Assembly: GCA_900539655.1 (NCBI GenBank)
Contig: UQCR01000059.1
Location: forward strand, 1-41,195
Reading direction: 5' to 3'
Length of the DNA: 41,195 nucleotides
Source of the DNA: an uncultured Robinsoniella sp.
Lineage (GTDB): Bacteria; Bacillota; Clostridia; Lachnospirales; Lachnospiraceae
Shown: positions 1 to 8,453 of the stretch, piece after piece
Position numbering within the stretch: position 1 is the first letter of the stretch
Layout of the letters: each line of letters opens with the position of its first letter
Notes under the pieces: model-generated
Database searches by the model: none
What the model was told of the DNA's origin: nothing
The model's input: the letters and a program-made list of their open reading frames with translations, nothing else
Made by a program: the position numbers and the translations under genes

Positions 1-31
1 ATTATTTTTATAAATAAAAGGATAAAACGTT

Positions 32-1204
32 ATGAAAAAATCAGGATTAAACCTTATCGGCGTAAAAGAATATAACCGTGCTTTAATATTACAGTTAATA
101 GCCACCGGAAACGGCACCACACGCAACAGTCTCGCACAGCGTTCAAAACTTACTTCCATGACGCTGACCAACATTACATCAGAACTCTTACAGCAGAATA
201 TCATTGCAGAATCAGAAGCCTCCTCGGATTCAAAAAACCTGGGGCGTACTCCTAAAATCCTTACAATTTCTCCGACTTCTCCTGTCGTAGCAGGAATTTG
301 GATTTCAAAAGACTTTCTCTTTGGCATTTTAAGTGATCTGAGCCTGAAACTAGTCGCTGCAAAGCAGGAAGATTTTGAGGAAAACGAAACTTCTGAATCC
401 ATTTTAGAAAAAACCTACCGGCTTGCAGAATATCTCCTTCACCTTACGGAGCGTCCCGTACTTGGTATCGGAATTTCTACCATTGGCGTTGTAGATACCA
501 TACACGGTGTAATTAAAAATGTAACGAACTTTTTTGATATTAAAGAAATGGACATCAAAAGTTATATGTCTAACAGATTTGATATCCCTGTTTATGTAAA
601 AAATGATATGCAGGCAGCCGCTCTTTGCGAAATGTACTATGGCATAGGACAGCAAAAAGAGAATTTCCTGTATATTGGTATTACAAATGGGATAGCATCG
701 GCAATAGTATCTAACAAACAGCTGTTAAATAACCTTACCGGTTCCTGTGGAGAACTGGGACATACTACCATAGATTTTAAAGGTCCTAAATGCAATTGCG
801 GCAACCGGGGATGCCTGGAGCTGTATGCCAGTGCTCCTGTTATAATTAAACGGATAAATGAAGCCTGCGGTACCAAATTGACAACCTTTAAAGACACCAT
901 GGAATACTGCACTACTTCGGTAAAAGCATACTCTATTCTGCAAAATATATCTGACCAGCTTGCCTATGCCCTTAACAATCTGATTAATATCATTGATATC
1001 AGTACTGTTGTATTTGGCCACTCGGCGGTTTATTTTCCAGATGAAATACTTGCATCCATTGCGTATACCCTGAATCAGATCAGTATATTTAGAAATAACC
1101 GCACCATTACTCTACACAAAACGAAATTTGAAGAAAACAGCCCCCTTTACGGATCTGTCTGTGTTGTATTAGATCAGTTATTTACCGGCAATCTTACCAT
1201 TTAA
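32..1204 (+). CDS. ROK-family transcriptional repressor
   Basis: This 390-aa protein has a winged-helix DNA-binding domain at about residues 12-60, followed by a ROK sugar-sensing domain. The ROK zinc signature is visible near residues 240-265 as GELGH followed by CNCGNRGCLE. The glycine-rich phosphate-binding motif expected in ROK sugar kinases is not visible where the ROK domain begins (residues 85-105), so it reads as a NagC/XylR-type regulator rather than a kinase. An AAAGGA ribosome binding site lies about 9 nt before the ATG. It converges on the minus-strand sugar operon that ends at 1362 and is inferred, not shown, to regulate that locus. The inducing sugar cannot be deduced. Confidence 0.88.
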   Translation: MKKSGLNLIGVKEYNRALILQLIATGNGTTRNSLAQRSKLTSMTLTNITSELLQQNIIAESEASSDSKNLGRTPKILTISPTSPVVAGIWISKDFLFGILSDLSLKLVAAKQEDFEENETSESILEKTYRLAEYLLHLTERPVLGIGISTIGVVDTIHGVIKNVTNFFDIKEMDIKSYMSNRFDIPVYVKNDMQAAALCEMYYGIGQQKENFLYIGITNGIASAIVSNKQLLNNLTGSCGELGHTTIDFKGPKCNCGNRGCLELYASAPVIIKRINEACGTKLTTFKDTMEYCTTSVKAYSILQNISDQLAYALNNLINIIDISTVVFGHSAVYFPDEILASIAYTLNQISIFRNNRTITLHKTKFEENSPLYGSVCVVLDQLFTGNLTI

Positions 1205-1242
1205 TTCCTTATTATACTTATTATAATTATTTCCCCTATGCA

Positions 1243-1306
1243 GGGAATTTGCCCCAAAATAGTCCGCACAGACTTGCTGTGCTTCCTGTTTTCGGAGCAA
1301 ATTCCC
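1243..1306. repeat. Long imperfect palindrome between convergent genes
   Basis: The outer arms GGGAATTTGC (1243-1252) and GCAAATTCCC (1297-1306) are perfectly complementary. Inside them AAAATAG pairs with CTGTTTT, and an inner GCACAG/CTGTGC stem closes a 5-nt loop. No long T-tract follows on either strand, so it is an atypical terminator at best. It lies between the ROK gene and the last gene of the opposing operon, where a bidirectional stop or 3'-end stabiliser would make sense. A dispersed palindromic element is the alternative. Confidence 0.7.
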
Positions 1307-1361
1307 CATAAAATGTCTGATACAAATACTTGAGTTCAAATTCCATTCATCTCCGTACCAA

Positions 1362-2411
1362 TTAAAGATAAATCATTCTTTCTTCTTTCGATGACTGGTA
1401 TACAGCATCGATAATTCTCATGGTATCATAAGCATCTTCCATTGTTGTCCTTGGTTCTTTTCCTTTTTGTATACAATCTGAAAACTCACTCAGCTGCTTT
1501 GCATACATATTTATTTCATCAAAATTAAGGGACATTGACTCTGAACTTTGATTTCGGATCTGAATGCTTTCATACCCTTTATCTTCCTGCTCTATACATA
1601 CTTTTATATCTCCGCATCCATCCTGTCCAATTGTGCCATTTGCAATAATGCTTCCCTTCGTACCGTAAATTTCAAGGAAACACTTTGCCGCCTGATCCGG
1701 TATATTAAAGTAAGCATCTATGTAACAGGTTGCACCTTTTTTCATTTTTAAAAGTACCGAAGCGGAATCTTCTACTGCATAAGAAAAACTTTTATTTTCA
1801 ATAACCCCCACTGTCTTTTCCGCCCTGTCATCCAACAGGTATTTCATGAGATCAATGCAGTGTATTCCCATATCCATCAGTGCGCCACCACCGGAAACTG
1901 CGGGATTCTGCCGCCAGTTGCCTTCCATAGGCGGAAACCAGCAGGTCAGTTGTCCTCTGCAGGTAACGATATCTCCAAGTTCCTTCCGCCTGATCATCTC
2001 CCTGATCTTTTGGTGCCCTTCGTGAAAACGCATAACCATAGCCACTCCGGCACATACATTTTTCTGTTTGGCACACTCCATAATTTCTTTTGCAGCTGAC
2101 GCATTAATTCCAAGGGGCTTTTCAATCAGCAGATGTTTTCCAGCTTCTAATATTTTTATTGCCTGCTCCTTATGGAATAACACCGGGGATGCTATGTACA
2201 CTGCATCTATATCTGCATTTCTCAGCATATCATCTATATTTCCATATACATCCGGTATATCGTACTCTTTCATCAGGTCAATCATGCCATTGGTATTGGT
2301 GTCCATAACCGCCTGAATTGAAGCATTTGGTATTTCATTAATTGCAGGAATTGTCCTTCTTCTGGCGATTCCTCCCGCCCCTACAATCCCCCATCTAACT
2401 ACATCGCTCAT
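1362..2411 (-). CDS. Gfo/Idh/MocA-family NAD(P)-dependent oxidoreductase (1)
   Basis: The N-terminal Rossmann fold carries the dinucleotide motif GIVGAGGIA, and the family motif EKPLG follows near residue 95. The rest is the Gfo/Idh/MocA substrate-binding domain. Family members oxidise or reduce a sugar or inositol hydroxyl with NAD(P). The frame is open further upstream, but the ATG at 2411 has an AAAGGAG site 5 nt away and begins directly before the Rossmann strand, so I use it (349 aa). It is the last gene of the operon that starts at 7876, separated from the binding-protein gene by a 12-bp hairpin. Two more members of the family lie at 8432-10454. The exact substrate is unknown. Confidence 0.9.
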   Translation of the reverse strand: MSDVVRWGIVGAGGIARRRTIPAINEIPNASIQAVMDTNTNGMIDLMKEYDIPDVYGNIDDMLRNADIDAVYIASPVLFHKEQAIKILEAGKHLLIEKPLGINASAAKEIMECAKQKNVCAGVAMVMRFHEGHQKIREMIRRKELGDIVTCRGQLTCWFPPMEGNWRQNPAVSGGGALMDMGIHCIDLMKYLLDDRAEKTVGVIENKSFSYAVEDSASVLLKMKKGATCYIDAYFNIPDQAAKCFLEIYGTKGSIIANGTIGQDGCGDIKVCIEQEDKGYESIQIRNQSSESMSLNFDEINMYAKQLSEFSDCIQKGKEPRTTMEDAYDTMRIIDAVYQSSKEERMIYL

Positions 2412-2466
2412 AATTACTCCTTTCACCACTCACATCGTATCCTTATTTTAGCCGTTAAAATGCAGA

Positions 2467-2503
2467 TAAGGCTCTTTAACCGACATACAGATAAAGAGCC
2501 TTA
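2467..2503 (-). promoter_or_regulatory. Intercistronic hairpin after the binding-protein gene
   Basis: A perfect 12-bp inverted repeat, TAAGGCTCTTTA / TAAAGAGCCTTA, surrounds a 13-nt loop. It sits just 3' of the binding-protein stop codon on the transcribed strand. No strong U-tract follows, so it is more likely a partial terminator or an mRNA 3'-end stabiliser that raises binding-protein level over the downstream oxidoreductase than a full stop. This reading is inferred from position. Confidence 0.65.
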
Positions 2504-2509
2504 CAAATA

Positions 2510-3562
2510 CTATTTACTCAGATATTCATTGATGTTGTCCGTAGTTACTAAATCCAGGTCAATGTTAACAACCTTCGGAATATCTGTCTTTCCTGCAAAA
2601 TAGTCATCCATAACTTGATATGTAGCCTTTACCAGCTTGCTTGGTGATACCGCTACCGTCCCCTGATAATTTGAATCATTTGCTTTTAATGCATCAAATG
2701 GTTCTGTACCGTAAGCACCCATAGAATAGCATTTTGTTGTAGTATTATTCAATGCCTGTAAAGCAGACACAGCTCCCCATGCGCCATTGTCCTGGCCGGA
2801 TACTACAAAGTCAATATTTTCTTTAATATTTGTAATAATATTAGCTGCTTTTTCACGGTTTCCTTCGTATTCCTGCTCTGCCACATAGGTAATATCCAGA
2901 TCTTTTAAAGCATCCTTTACACCTTTGATTCTATCCGCGATATTTACCGGGCTTGCCATGGTTAACACTGCAATATTAGCTTTTCCGCCATGATCCTTCT
3001 CAATCAATCCATGGAGGTACTCGCCAATTAAAGTACCTGTCTCATAGCTGTCCCAGGATACATAGGATACAATGTCTTCATAAGTAGTTGCGGAGTCAAA
3101 TACAACAATTGGAATTCCTGCCTGTGTAGCTTTTTCCAGTGCCGGAATAATTCCTTCCGGGCTTGCAGGATCAACTGCAATGATGTCATACTGCTGGGTG
3201 ATAAAATTCTCTATCTGTTTTACCTGAGTTTCATTGTCCAGGTTACCATCCTGAATATTTACCTCATAACCAAAATCTGATGCCTGCTTGTTAAATTCCT
3301 GATCTACTGCTGCACACCATTCATCACCCTTGTACACCAGACTGATTCCAATTCTTTTCTTTACCCCGCTGTCTGCTGCTTTGGCGGTTTCTTTTTGGGT
3401 CTCTGCCTTTGTCTCTCCTGCCGGAGCCGTAGTCTCCTTCGCTGCACCTTCCGTGGCCTTTGTAGTCTGATTATCATTTCCGCTGCTGCACCCAGCCAGC
3501 ATTGCTGCACTTATGGAAGCCGTACATAATAAAGCCATTACCTTCTTCACCATTTTACTCAT
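2510..3562 (-). CDS. Sugar ABC transporter substrate-binding lipoprotein
   Basis: This 350-aa protein starts with a lipoprotein signal peptide: basic residues, a hydrophobic stretch, and the lipobox LAGC with the lipidated Cys at about residue 24. A Thr/Ala/Lys/Glu-rich linker of about 50 residues follows, then a periplasmic-binding-protein type I fold of the ribose/galactose class. A longer frame exists upstream, but the ATG at 3562 has an AAGGAGGA site and is immediately followed by the signal peptide. It delivers a sugar to the permease and ATPase encoded upstream. The ligand is not deducible; the family binds ribose, galactose, allose, xylose, inositol or autoinducer-2. Confidence 0.92.
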   Translation of the reverse strand: MSKMVKKVMALLCTASISAAMLAGCSSGNDNQTTKATEGAAKETTAPAGETKAETQKETAKAADSGVKKRIGISLVYKGDEWCAAVDQEFNKQASDFGYEVNIQDGNLDNETQVKQIENFITQQYDIIAVDPASPEGIIPALEKATQAGIPIVVFDSATTYEDIVSYVSWDSYETGTLIGEYLHGLIEKDHGGKANIAVLTMASPVNIADRIKGVKDALKDLDITYVAEQEYEGNREKAANIITNIKENIDFVVSGQDNGAWGAVSALQALNNTTTKCYSMGAYGTEPFDALKANDSNYQGTVAVSPSKLVKATYQVMDDYFAGKTDIPKVVNIDLDLVTTDNINEYLSK

Positions 3563-3658
3563 AGTTTTCCTCCTTGGTCTAAAACCCCTCCGGCAGTTTA
3601 TTGATTTCGTGATCTGCCAGACCCTTTGATTGCCGCTTTCCCTTACCATGAAAAACAG

Positions 3659-5137
3659 CTAAACACATAGTGACATAATTGTTTCCTGGGAAAGTTCTTC
3701 CCTGGACAGCTCTCCAACAAGCCTGCCCTCGTGAATAATGATTACCCTATCGCTCATACCAATGATTTCCGGCAGTTCTGAGGAAATCATAATCACGCTC
3801 TTTCCACTCTTTACAAGCTGGTTAATCAACCTGTAAATCTCAGATTTGGCACCTACATCAATTCCCCTTGTAGGTTCGTCCAATATAATAATTTCACTGT
3901 CCTGCAGCAACCATTTGGCTATAACTACTTTCTGCTGATTACCGCCGCTCAGATACTGCACTTCGGTACTGATCTCCGGAGTAGATACATTAAGTTTTTT
4001 CACATATTCGTGGGAAATCTTTTTTACCAGCCTGTTCCTGATCAATCCCTTTTCAATGACACTCTTTCGATTTACCATGCAAATATTTTCACTGACGGCA
4101 AATATCTGCACCAGGCCCTGTTTTTTACGATCCTCAGGCACGAGGCCGAATCCCCGCTGAATTGCTTCTTTAAAGTTCCTGTTAACAATCTTGCTGCCCT
4201 TAAACGTTACCGTTCCCGAAGTTGCCTTGTCAATTCCCAAAATTGCCTTCATAATTTCGGTTCTTCCTGACCCTACCAGGCCTGATACGCCAAGCACTTC
4301 ACCTTTTTTCAGTTTAAAGGATACATCCCTGAATACACCTTCCCTTGTCAGATGGTCTACCTCCAGGATTGGTTCTCCGATTTTAATTATTTCTTTGGGA
4401 TATTCCATTCCCATATCCCTGCCTACCATCAGACTGATCAGCTCCTGCCTTTTCACCCCTTCCAGCGGCATGGTTTTAATATGTTTTCCATCTCTTAAAA
4501 CCGTAACGTTCTGGCATATATTGAAGATTTCATCCATCTTATGGGAAATATAAATAATGGTAACGCCTTTCTTAACCAATTTATCTATAATCTCAAAGAG
4601 AATATCCAGTTCCTTATCCGTCAGCACGGCAGATGGTTCATCCATAACAAGAACCTTACAGTCATAATTCATAGCCTTACAGATTTCCACAATCTGCTTT
4701 TTTGCAACTGAGAGGTTATCTATCGTCTCATTCTCATCCAGATCTACACCCAGATCATCCAGCATCTGCCTTGCACGTTTCTTCATGCCGGACCAGTCCA
4801 CCATTCCCTTATCCATCTTAAGACGACCAAGAAAAATATTTTCTGCAACAGTAAGTGTCTCCGCCAGTTTCAACTCCTGATGGACCACACTGATACCATA
4901 TTCTTTTGCTGCATAAGGGTTTTTTACCGCAAACTGCTTTCCCTCAAAAATGACTTCTCCCTTATAATGAACATTAATTCCAGCCAGCACTTTGATCAAC
5001 GTAGATTTTCCTGCACCATTTTCTCCCACCAGTGCATGTATTTTACCGCGTTCAATCTCAAAACTGACATCATCCAGGGCTTTTACTCCCGGAAATTCCT
5101 GTGTAATATGTTTTAACTCCAGTATGATATCTTTCAA
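3659..5137 (-). CDS. Sugar ABC transporter ATP-binding protein (RbsA/MglA type)
   Basis: Two fused ABC domains are typical of monosaccharide importers. The first has Walker A GENGAGKST and Walker B VLVMDEPSA with a degenerate signature (LSVAKKQ). The second has a modified Walker A GLVGSGRTE, signature LSGGNQQKV and Walker B IIILDEPTRG. An ATG at 5191 would overlap the permease gene and has no good ribosome binding site. A TTG at 5137 follows an AAGGAG with 10-nt spacing and gives 492 aa, the normal family length, so it is preferred. It powers uptake with the adjacent permease and binding protein. Confidence 0.92.
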   Translation of the reverse strand: MKDIILELKHITQEFPGVKALDDVSFEIERGKIHALVGENGAGKSTLIKVLAGINVHYKGEVIFEGKQFAVKNPYAAKEYGISVVHQELKLAETLTVAENIFLGRLKMDKGMVDWSGMKKRARQMLDDLGVDLDENETIDNLSVAKKQIVEICKAMNYDCKVLVMDEPSAVLTDKELDILFEIIDKLVKKGVTIIYISHKMDEIFNICQNVTVLRDGKHIKTMPLEGVKRQELISLMVGRDMGMEYPKEIIKIGEPILEVDHLTREGVFRDVSFKLKKGEVLGVSGLVGSGRTEIMKAILGIDKATSGTVTFKGSKIVNRNFKEAIQRGFGLVPEDRKKQGLVQIFAVSENICMVNRKSVIEKGLIRNRLVKKISHEYVKKLNVSTPEISTEVQYLSGGNQQKVVIAKWLLQDSEIIILDEPTRGIDVGAKSEIYRLINQLVKSGKSVIMISSELPEIIGMSDRVIIIHEGRLVGELSREELSQETIMSLCV

Positions 5138-5162
5138 TGTAAACCCTCTCCTTCCGGGAATA

Positions 5163-6140
5163 TTAATGCTTTCTCCTGTTACGGAATACATCCAGGCCTA
5201 TTGCAATAATCAATACAACGCCTTTCAATACATCCTGCCAGAATGGATCCACATTCAACATTGTCATTCCGTTGAAAAATGTAATCAGGAAAATGGAACC
5301 AAACATTGCTCCAATAATCTTTCCTTTTCCACCAGCCAGACTGACCCCTCCAATGGCGGCGGATATGTATGCATCAAATTCATAGAGATTTCCATTTGTA
5401 ATTGCTGCTGAATTCAGCCTGCTGGTTAACACCACCCCGGAAACAGCTGCCAGAAGACCTGCTATGGCAAAAGATAAAAAGATAATCATCTTCGTATTAA
5501 TTCCAGAATAGAATGCAGCTTCTGTTCCTCCACCAACTGCATATACATTCCTTCCAAACTTTGTCTTCCGCATAATAAACGAGAACAATATATACAAAAG
5601 AATCATAATCACAACGCAGATTGGAATAGCCGCAATATATCCTCTTCCGATAAATGAAATCTCATTTGGTAAATTGGCAATTGGTGTTGCGTTGGTGATA
5701 ATTTTAGCAAGCCCCTTACATACATTCTGAAGTCCCAGTGTAGCTATAAAAGCCGGCAATCTGCAATATGCTACCAGTACACCGTTTGCAGCTCCGATTG
5801 CAAAACCTAAAATTAATGCAACTACAATAGCCAGATATGGATTAAAACTTAAGTATTTCATTGTGTATGCAAATACACATCCAGTCAAACAGACATTATA
5901 TCCCAGGGATAAGTCTACCTGTCCGGTAATCATCAAAAGTGCCTGTCCAATAGCCACAATTCCTACCGTAGAAGACTGCAGCAGAATATTTGCAAAGTTT
6001 GAACCGCTGAAAAAATAAGGCGAAGCAATGGAAAATACAATACCTATCAACAGTATGGCTACCAGGGACATATAATCCTTGGAGAATTTCGCCAGCATTT
6101 CCATTATGTTTTTTCCATGTGTGTTACTTTTTGCACCCAT
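5163..6140 (-). CDS. Sugar ABC transporter permease (RbsC type)
   Basis: This 325-aa, highly hydrophobic protein has about eight to ten predicted membrane segments and belongs to the branched-chain/monosaccharide permease family. The conserved GAANG segment lies near residue 105 and the cytoplasmic coupling region AAIGGVSLAGGKGKIIG near residues 255-275. An AAGGAGG site precedes the ATG at 6140. It forms the membrane channel with the ATPase encoded 25 nt downstream. The gene follows the NagB-like gene by 11 nt, so uptake and the first enzymatic steps are translated from one message. Confidence 0.93.
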   Translation of the reverse strand: MGAKSNTHGKNIMEMLAKFSKDYMSLVAILLIGIVFSIASPYFFSGSNFANILLQSSTVGIVAIGQALLMITGQVDLSLGYNVCLTGCVFAYTMKYLSFNPYLAIVVALILGFAIGAANGVLVAYCRLPAFIATLGLQNVCKGLAKIITNATPIANLPNEISFIGRGYIAAIPICVVIMILLYILFSFIMRKTKFGRNVYAVGGGTEAAFYSGINTKMIIFLSFAIAGLLAAVSGVVLTSRLNSAAITNGNLYEFDAYISAAIGGVSLAGGKGKIIGAMFGSIFLITFFNGMTMLNVDPFWQDVLKGVVLIIAIGLDVFRNRRKH

Positions 6141-6151
6141 ATAAATCCTCC

Positions 6152-7108
6152 TTAATTACATTCTGCTACCAAAGGTCCTGCTAATTCCTCCAGATAAAGA
6201 AGTGTACCGGGAACTGTAGGAATATAAGAAGAAGTAACCCATCTGGAAGGTTCATAACGAAGTGTCATCCACAGTGACATGCCCTGCCATTGCATTCCCC
6301 TTGAAAATGCACCGTCTGCTCCTCCGATCATACGGTCTGACTGCAGAAATAAACCTGGTCCTATAGTATTTGCTGTACATGGTACAAGAGTAGTTCTGCT
6401 CTTAAAACTGGTCAATGCATTCTGTTCAATCGTCAGCGGATGCAGCAATGCTCCTTTTCTGTAACACTGTTCTTTCCATTCATCATCCGTATCAAACTCT
6501 GCCGCGAAATGCGGTTCCCAGAAAGCGATATGGCACATTCTTCCGATGCCGTACACGGTGACAAGCCTTGCTCCCTGTTCTTTCAGGCTTTTTATTTTCT
6601 CGGGATATGTAGGAAGATTTTCACTGGTTGCAAAATTCCTGTGGGATTCCGGTACGGTTAGCTCTCCCAGCGGATTATAAAAAGCATGTTCCATAGCATA
6701 TTGGAAGGAACCTGGGTCTGTGCTGTCCAGTGTATTTCCGTCTTTATCAGCCCATTCATCCATATTAAAGCAATACAAATGATCACAGGATACATTCCAT
6801 CTCTTCAGATAATAGACAATCCACTCATACATTCCCATTGGTCCAACCGGTAAAATAAGTGCCAGTGTCTGTCCTTTTTCCTTTGACTCCCTGATCTCCA
6901 GCGCAATTTCATGTCCAAGCTTCACATTGAATTCTTCCACTGATTTACAAGCCGCAATATTAAAATCCGGATTCCAAAAATCCTGTCTCTCTGCAATATC
7001 CCCGGGATTGTGGCTGCAGCATTTATCAATCTTCTCCATATCCCATCCCTTTGGATAAAATCCTTCTAATAAACTTCCCCCAACTGTTTCGTTAAAATTA
7101 ATCTTCAT
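6152..7108 (-). CDS. Divergent NagB-fold protein (glucosamine-6-phosphate deaminase-like)
   Basis: At 318 aa it is somewhat longer than NagB (about 266 aa) because of an extra N-terminal segment of about 75 residues. NagB landmarks are recognisable: LPVGPMGMY (86-94), FNMDEW with Asp117, and GIGRMCHIAFWEP (187-199). Compared by eye with E. coli NagB, Asp141 is Met191 here, while His143 and Glu148 are kept (His193, Glu198). The phosphate loop LPTGGTP is two residues shorter, and the Lys208 position is Gly. The fold is well supported. Deamination of a 6-phosphate sugar is not; an unphosphorylated amino or keto sugar substrate is more likely. It lies between a PIG-L deacetylase and a sugar importer. 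Confidence 0.75.
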   Translation of the reverse strand: MKINFNETVGGSLLEGFYPKGWDMEKIDKCCSHNPGDIAERQDFWNPDFNIAACKSVEEFNVKLGHEIALEIRESKEKGQTLALILPVGPMGMYEWIVYYLKRWNVSCDHLYCFNMDEWADKDGNTLDSTDPGSFQYAMEHAFYNPLGELTVPESHRNFATSENLPTYPEKIKSLKEQGARLVTVYGIGRMCHIAFWEPHFAAEFDTDDEWKEQCYRKGALLHPLTIEQNALTSFKSRTTLVPCTANTIGPGLFLQSDRMIGGADGAFSRGMQWQGMSLWMTLRYEPSRWVTSSYIPTVPGTLLYLEELAGPLVAECN

Positions 7109-7165
7109 AAAAATCCTGTCCTTTCTTCCATTACATGGTTTTTGCTTATGTTTTGCCGCTGGCGT

Positions 7166-7876
7166 TTATGATGGCAATAACTGTTTAGTCGTCATCCTTG
7201 GATAAACGGTACACGGCCGATACCCCTCTGCATATGTAACCCCGCACTGATACCCCCTGTATCTGGAGCAGGTCCTCACCATATCCAGAAAATCAATTCC
7301 ATCATGTTCCATCATCCATTTAATCTGGGATTCATGGCACGCAAGAGCCTGTAACTTTCTGTCTATCTGTTCGGTAACATCTACATAATGCGTTGGTATA
7401 AAATCTACCCCCGCCAGTGTATCCATAAAATAAATTGGCACAAACTCATTAAACGCCGCATACTTTACGGATTTATGTGCCAGTGTTGCAATAAAGCTGC
7501 TGTTAAATGCAAGTCTGCTTGTCTCAATATGATCCTGCATGTAATCCATGTCATTATGAGTTATAATTACATCCGGTTTTACAAATCTCACAACATCTGC
7601 AAGTGCATCCACCGCTTCGTAATCAAACCGGTTTACCAATATATCTCCTATATCCAAATTAAATACTTTTTTTACTCCCAAAACTTCTCCTGCCTTTTCT
7701 GATTCCACAGCGCGAAGCTTTGCCAGAGGCTCCGGTAAAATTTCCACATGTCCCATATTCCCATTTGCTACATGGCACATATATACATCTGCGCCCTGAT
7801 CCACGTATTTTGCAAGTGTACCGCCACATGCAATTTCCAGATCATCCGGATGGCACCCCACCGCCAAAACATTCAT
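7166..7876 (-). CDS. PIG-L/LmbE-family zinc N-deacetylase
   Basis: This 236-aa protein begins directly with the family's metal-binding motif CHPDDLE (residues 8-14). It carries the second metal/active-site region HNDMDYMQDH near residues 105-115. PIG-L enzymes remove N-acetyl groups from GlcNAc-type sugars and their conjugates (family knowledge). It is the first gene of the operon, about 65 nt downstream of the predicted transcription start. Together with the NagB-like protein it points to an N-acetylated amino sugar as substrate. The length and motif order match soluble bacterial members such as BshB. Confidence 0.9.
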   Translation of the reverse strand: MNVLAVGCHPDDLEIACGGTLAKYVDQGADVYMCHVANGNMGHVEILPEPLAKLRAVESEKAGEVLGVKKVFNLDIGDILVNRFDYEAVDALADVVRFVKPDVIITHNDMDYMQDHIETSRLAFNSSFIATLAHKSVKYAAFNEFVPIYFMDTLAGVDFIPTHYVDVTEQIDRKLQALACHESQIKWMMEHDGIDFLDMVRTCSRYRGYQCGVTYAEGYRPCTVYPRMTTKQLLPS

Positions 7877-8301
7877 CTTAGTTCCTCCTGTCTTATATTA
7901 TTAAATCATTTTTATTTATGATGCCTTGTCTGTATCTTATTTTTATATAATATTCTATATTCTGTCTATTGTCAATACATTTTTAAAATAATTTTATAAT
8001 ATTATTCCGTCGTATCATCTAATTTATTTTTGATAATTACCATTTTTATACACATTTTAACCATTTAAATTCCTTTATTTCGTTTTTTAATTTTATAATA
8101 CGATTTTTAATTGTATATAATAAATCAATTTTAATATATATTTTTAACACTATAAAAAAGATAAAATAGGAACTTCCAAACACGATCAAAAATGTGTATG
8201 GTCATTGCCGCAAAACAAAACGTAAAAAATAGAGAAATAAACGAAATAATGATCTGGAACAAAAATTTTAACAATTATTAACAGGAATTACTTATTGATG
8301 A
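7877..8301. other. AT-rich intergenic regulatory region
   Basis: More than 400 bases carry no convincing gene and have very high A+T. The left part holds the operon promoter at 7947-7975 and a leader of about 65 nt. The right edge abuts the terminator of the upstream operon. I see no consensus catabolite-responsive element, no riboswitch and no clear operator palindrome. Confidence 0.7.
7947..7975 (-). promoter_or_regulatory. Sigma-A promoter of the PIG-L/NagB-like/ABC operon
   Basis: On the minus strand TTGACA (7975-7970) is separated by exactly 17 nt from TATTAT (7952-7947). Transcription would start near 7940 and read the PIG-L gene first. The match is near consensus, which suggests that control depends on a repressor (ROK or AraC) rather than on a weak promoter. 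Confidence 0.75.
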
Positions 8302-8354
8302 TAAAAAACAGCGGAAACAACCAGGACAACTACCTGTCCTGCCTGTTTTCGCTG
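8302..8354 (-). terminator. Rho-independent terminator of the isomerase/oxidoreductase operon
   Basis: On the minus strand, CAGCG (8354-8350) pairs with CGCTG (8313-8309). The stem extends inward through CAGGACA/TGTCCTG and is followed by a run of six T residues. It lies about 75 nt beyond the stop codon of the oxidoreductase at 8432 and separates this operon from the one starting at 7876. Confidence 0.85.
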
Positions 8355-8356
8355 CT

Positions 8357-8453
8357 CCCCTGCAGTTATATATGTTGTCCTGGGACATAATACTTAGCTT
8401 GCCAATTTGTTTTAGATGTAACCTCCTGCAGTTATATATATTCCCCTGTGACC
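8357..8453. repeat. Imperfect 30-bp direct repeat at a gene 3' end
   Basis: CCTGCAGTTATATAT occurs at 8357-8371 and again at 8424-8438, and similarity continues for about 15 further bases. The second copy spans the last codons and stop of the oxidoreductase gene; the first lies 67 nt downstream of it. This looks like a partial duplication of the gene's 3' end. Confidence 0.55.

Noticed and set aside
32..1204. ROK sugar kinase (glucokinase)
   Set aside because: An N-terminal winged helix is present and the ATP-binding glycine motif is not visible, so it is a regulator.
1852..2316. Open frames on both strands inside the first oxidoreductase gene
   Set aside because: Shadow frames; the oxidoreductase frame has family motifs and a ribosome binding site.
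7109..7165. glmS-like ribozyme or riboswitch before the NagB-like gene
   Set aside because: The spacer is only 57 nt with no conserved core or pairing.
7877..8301. Catabolite-responsive element (CcpA site)
   Set aside because: No match to the consensus was found by eye on either strand.
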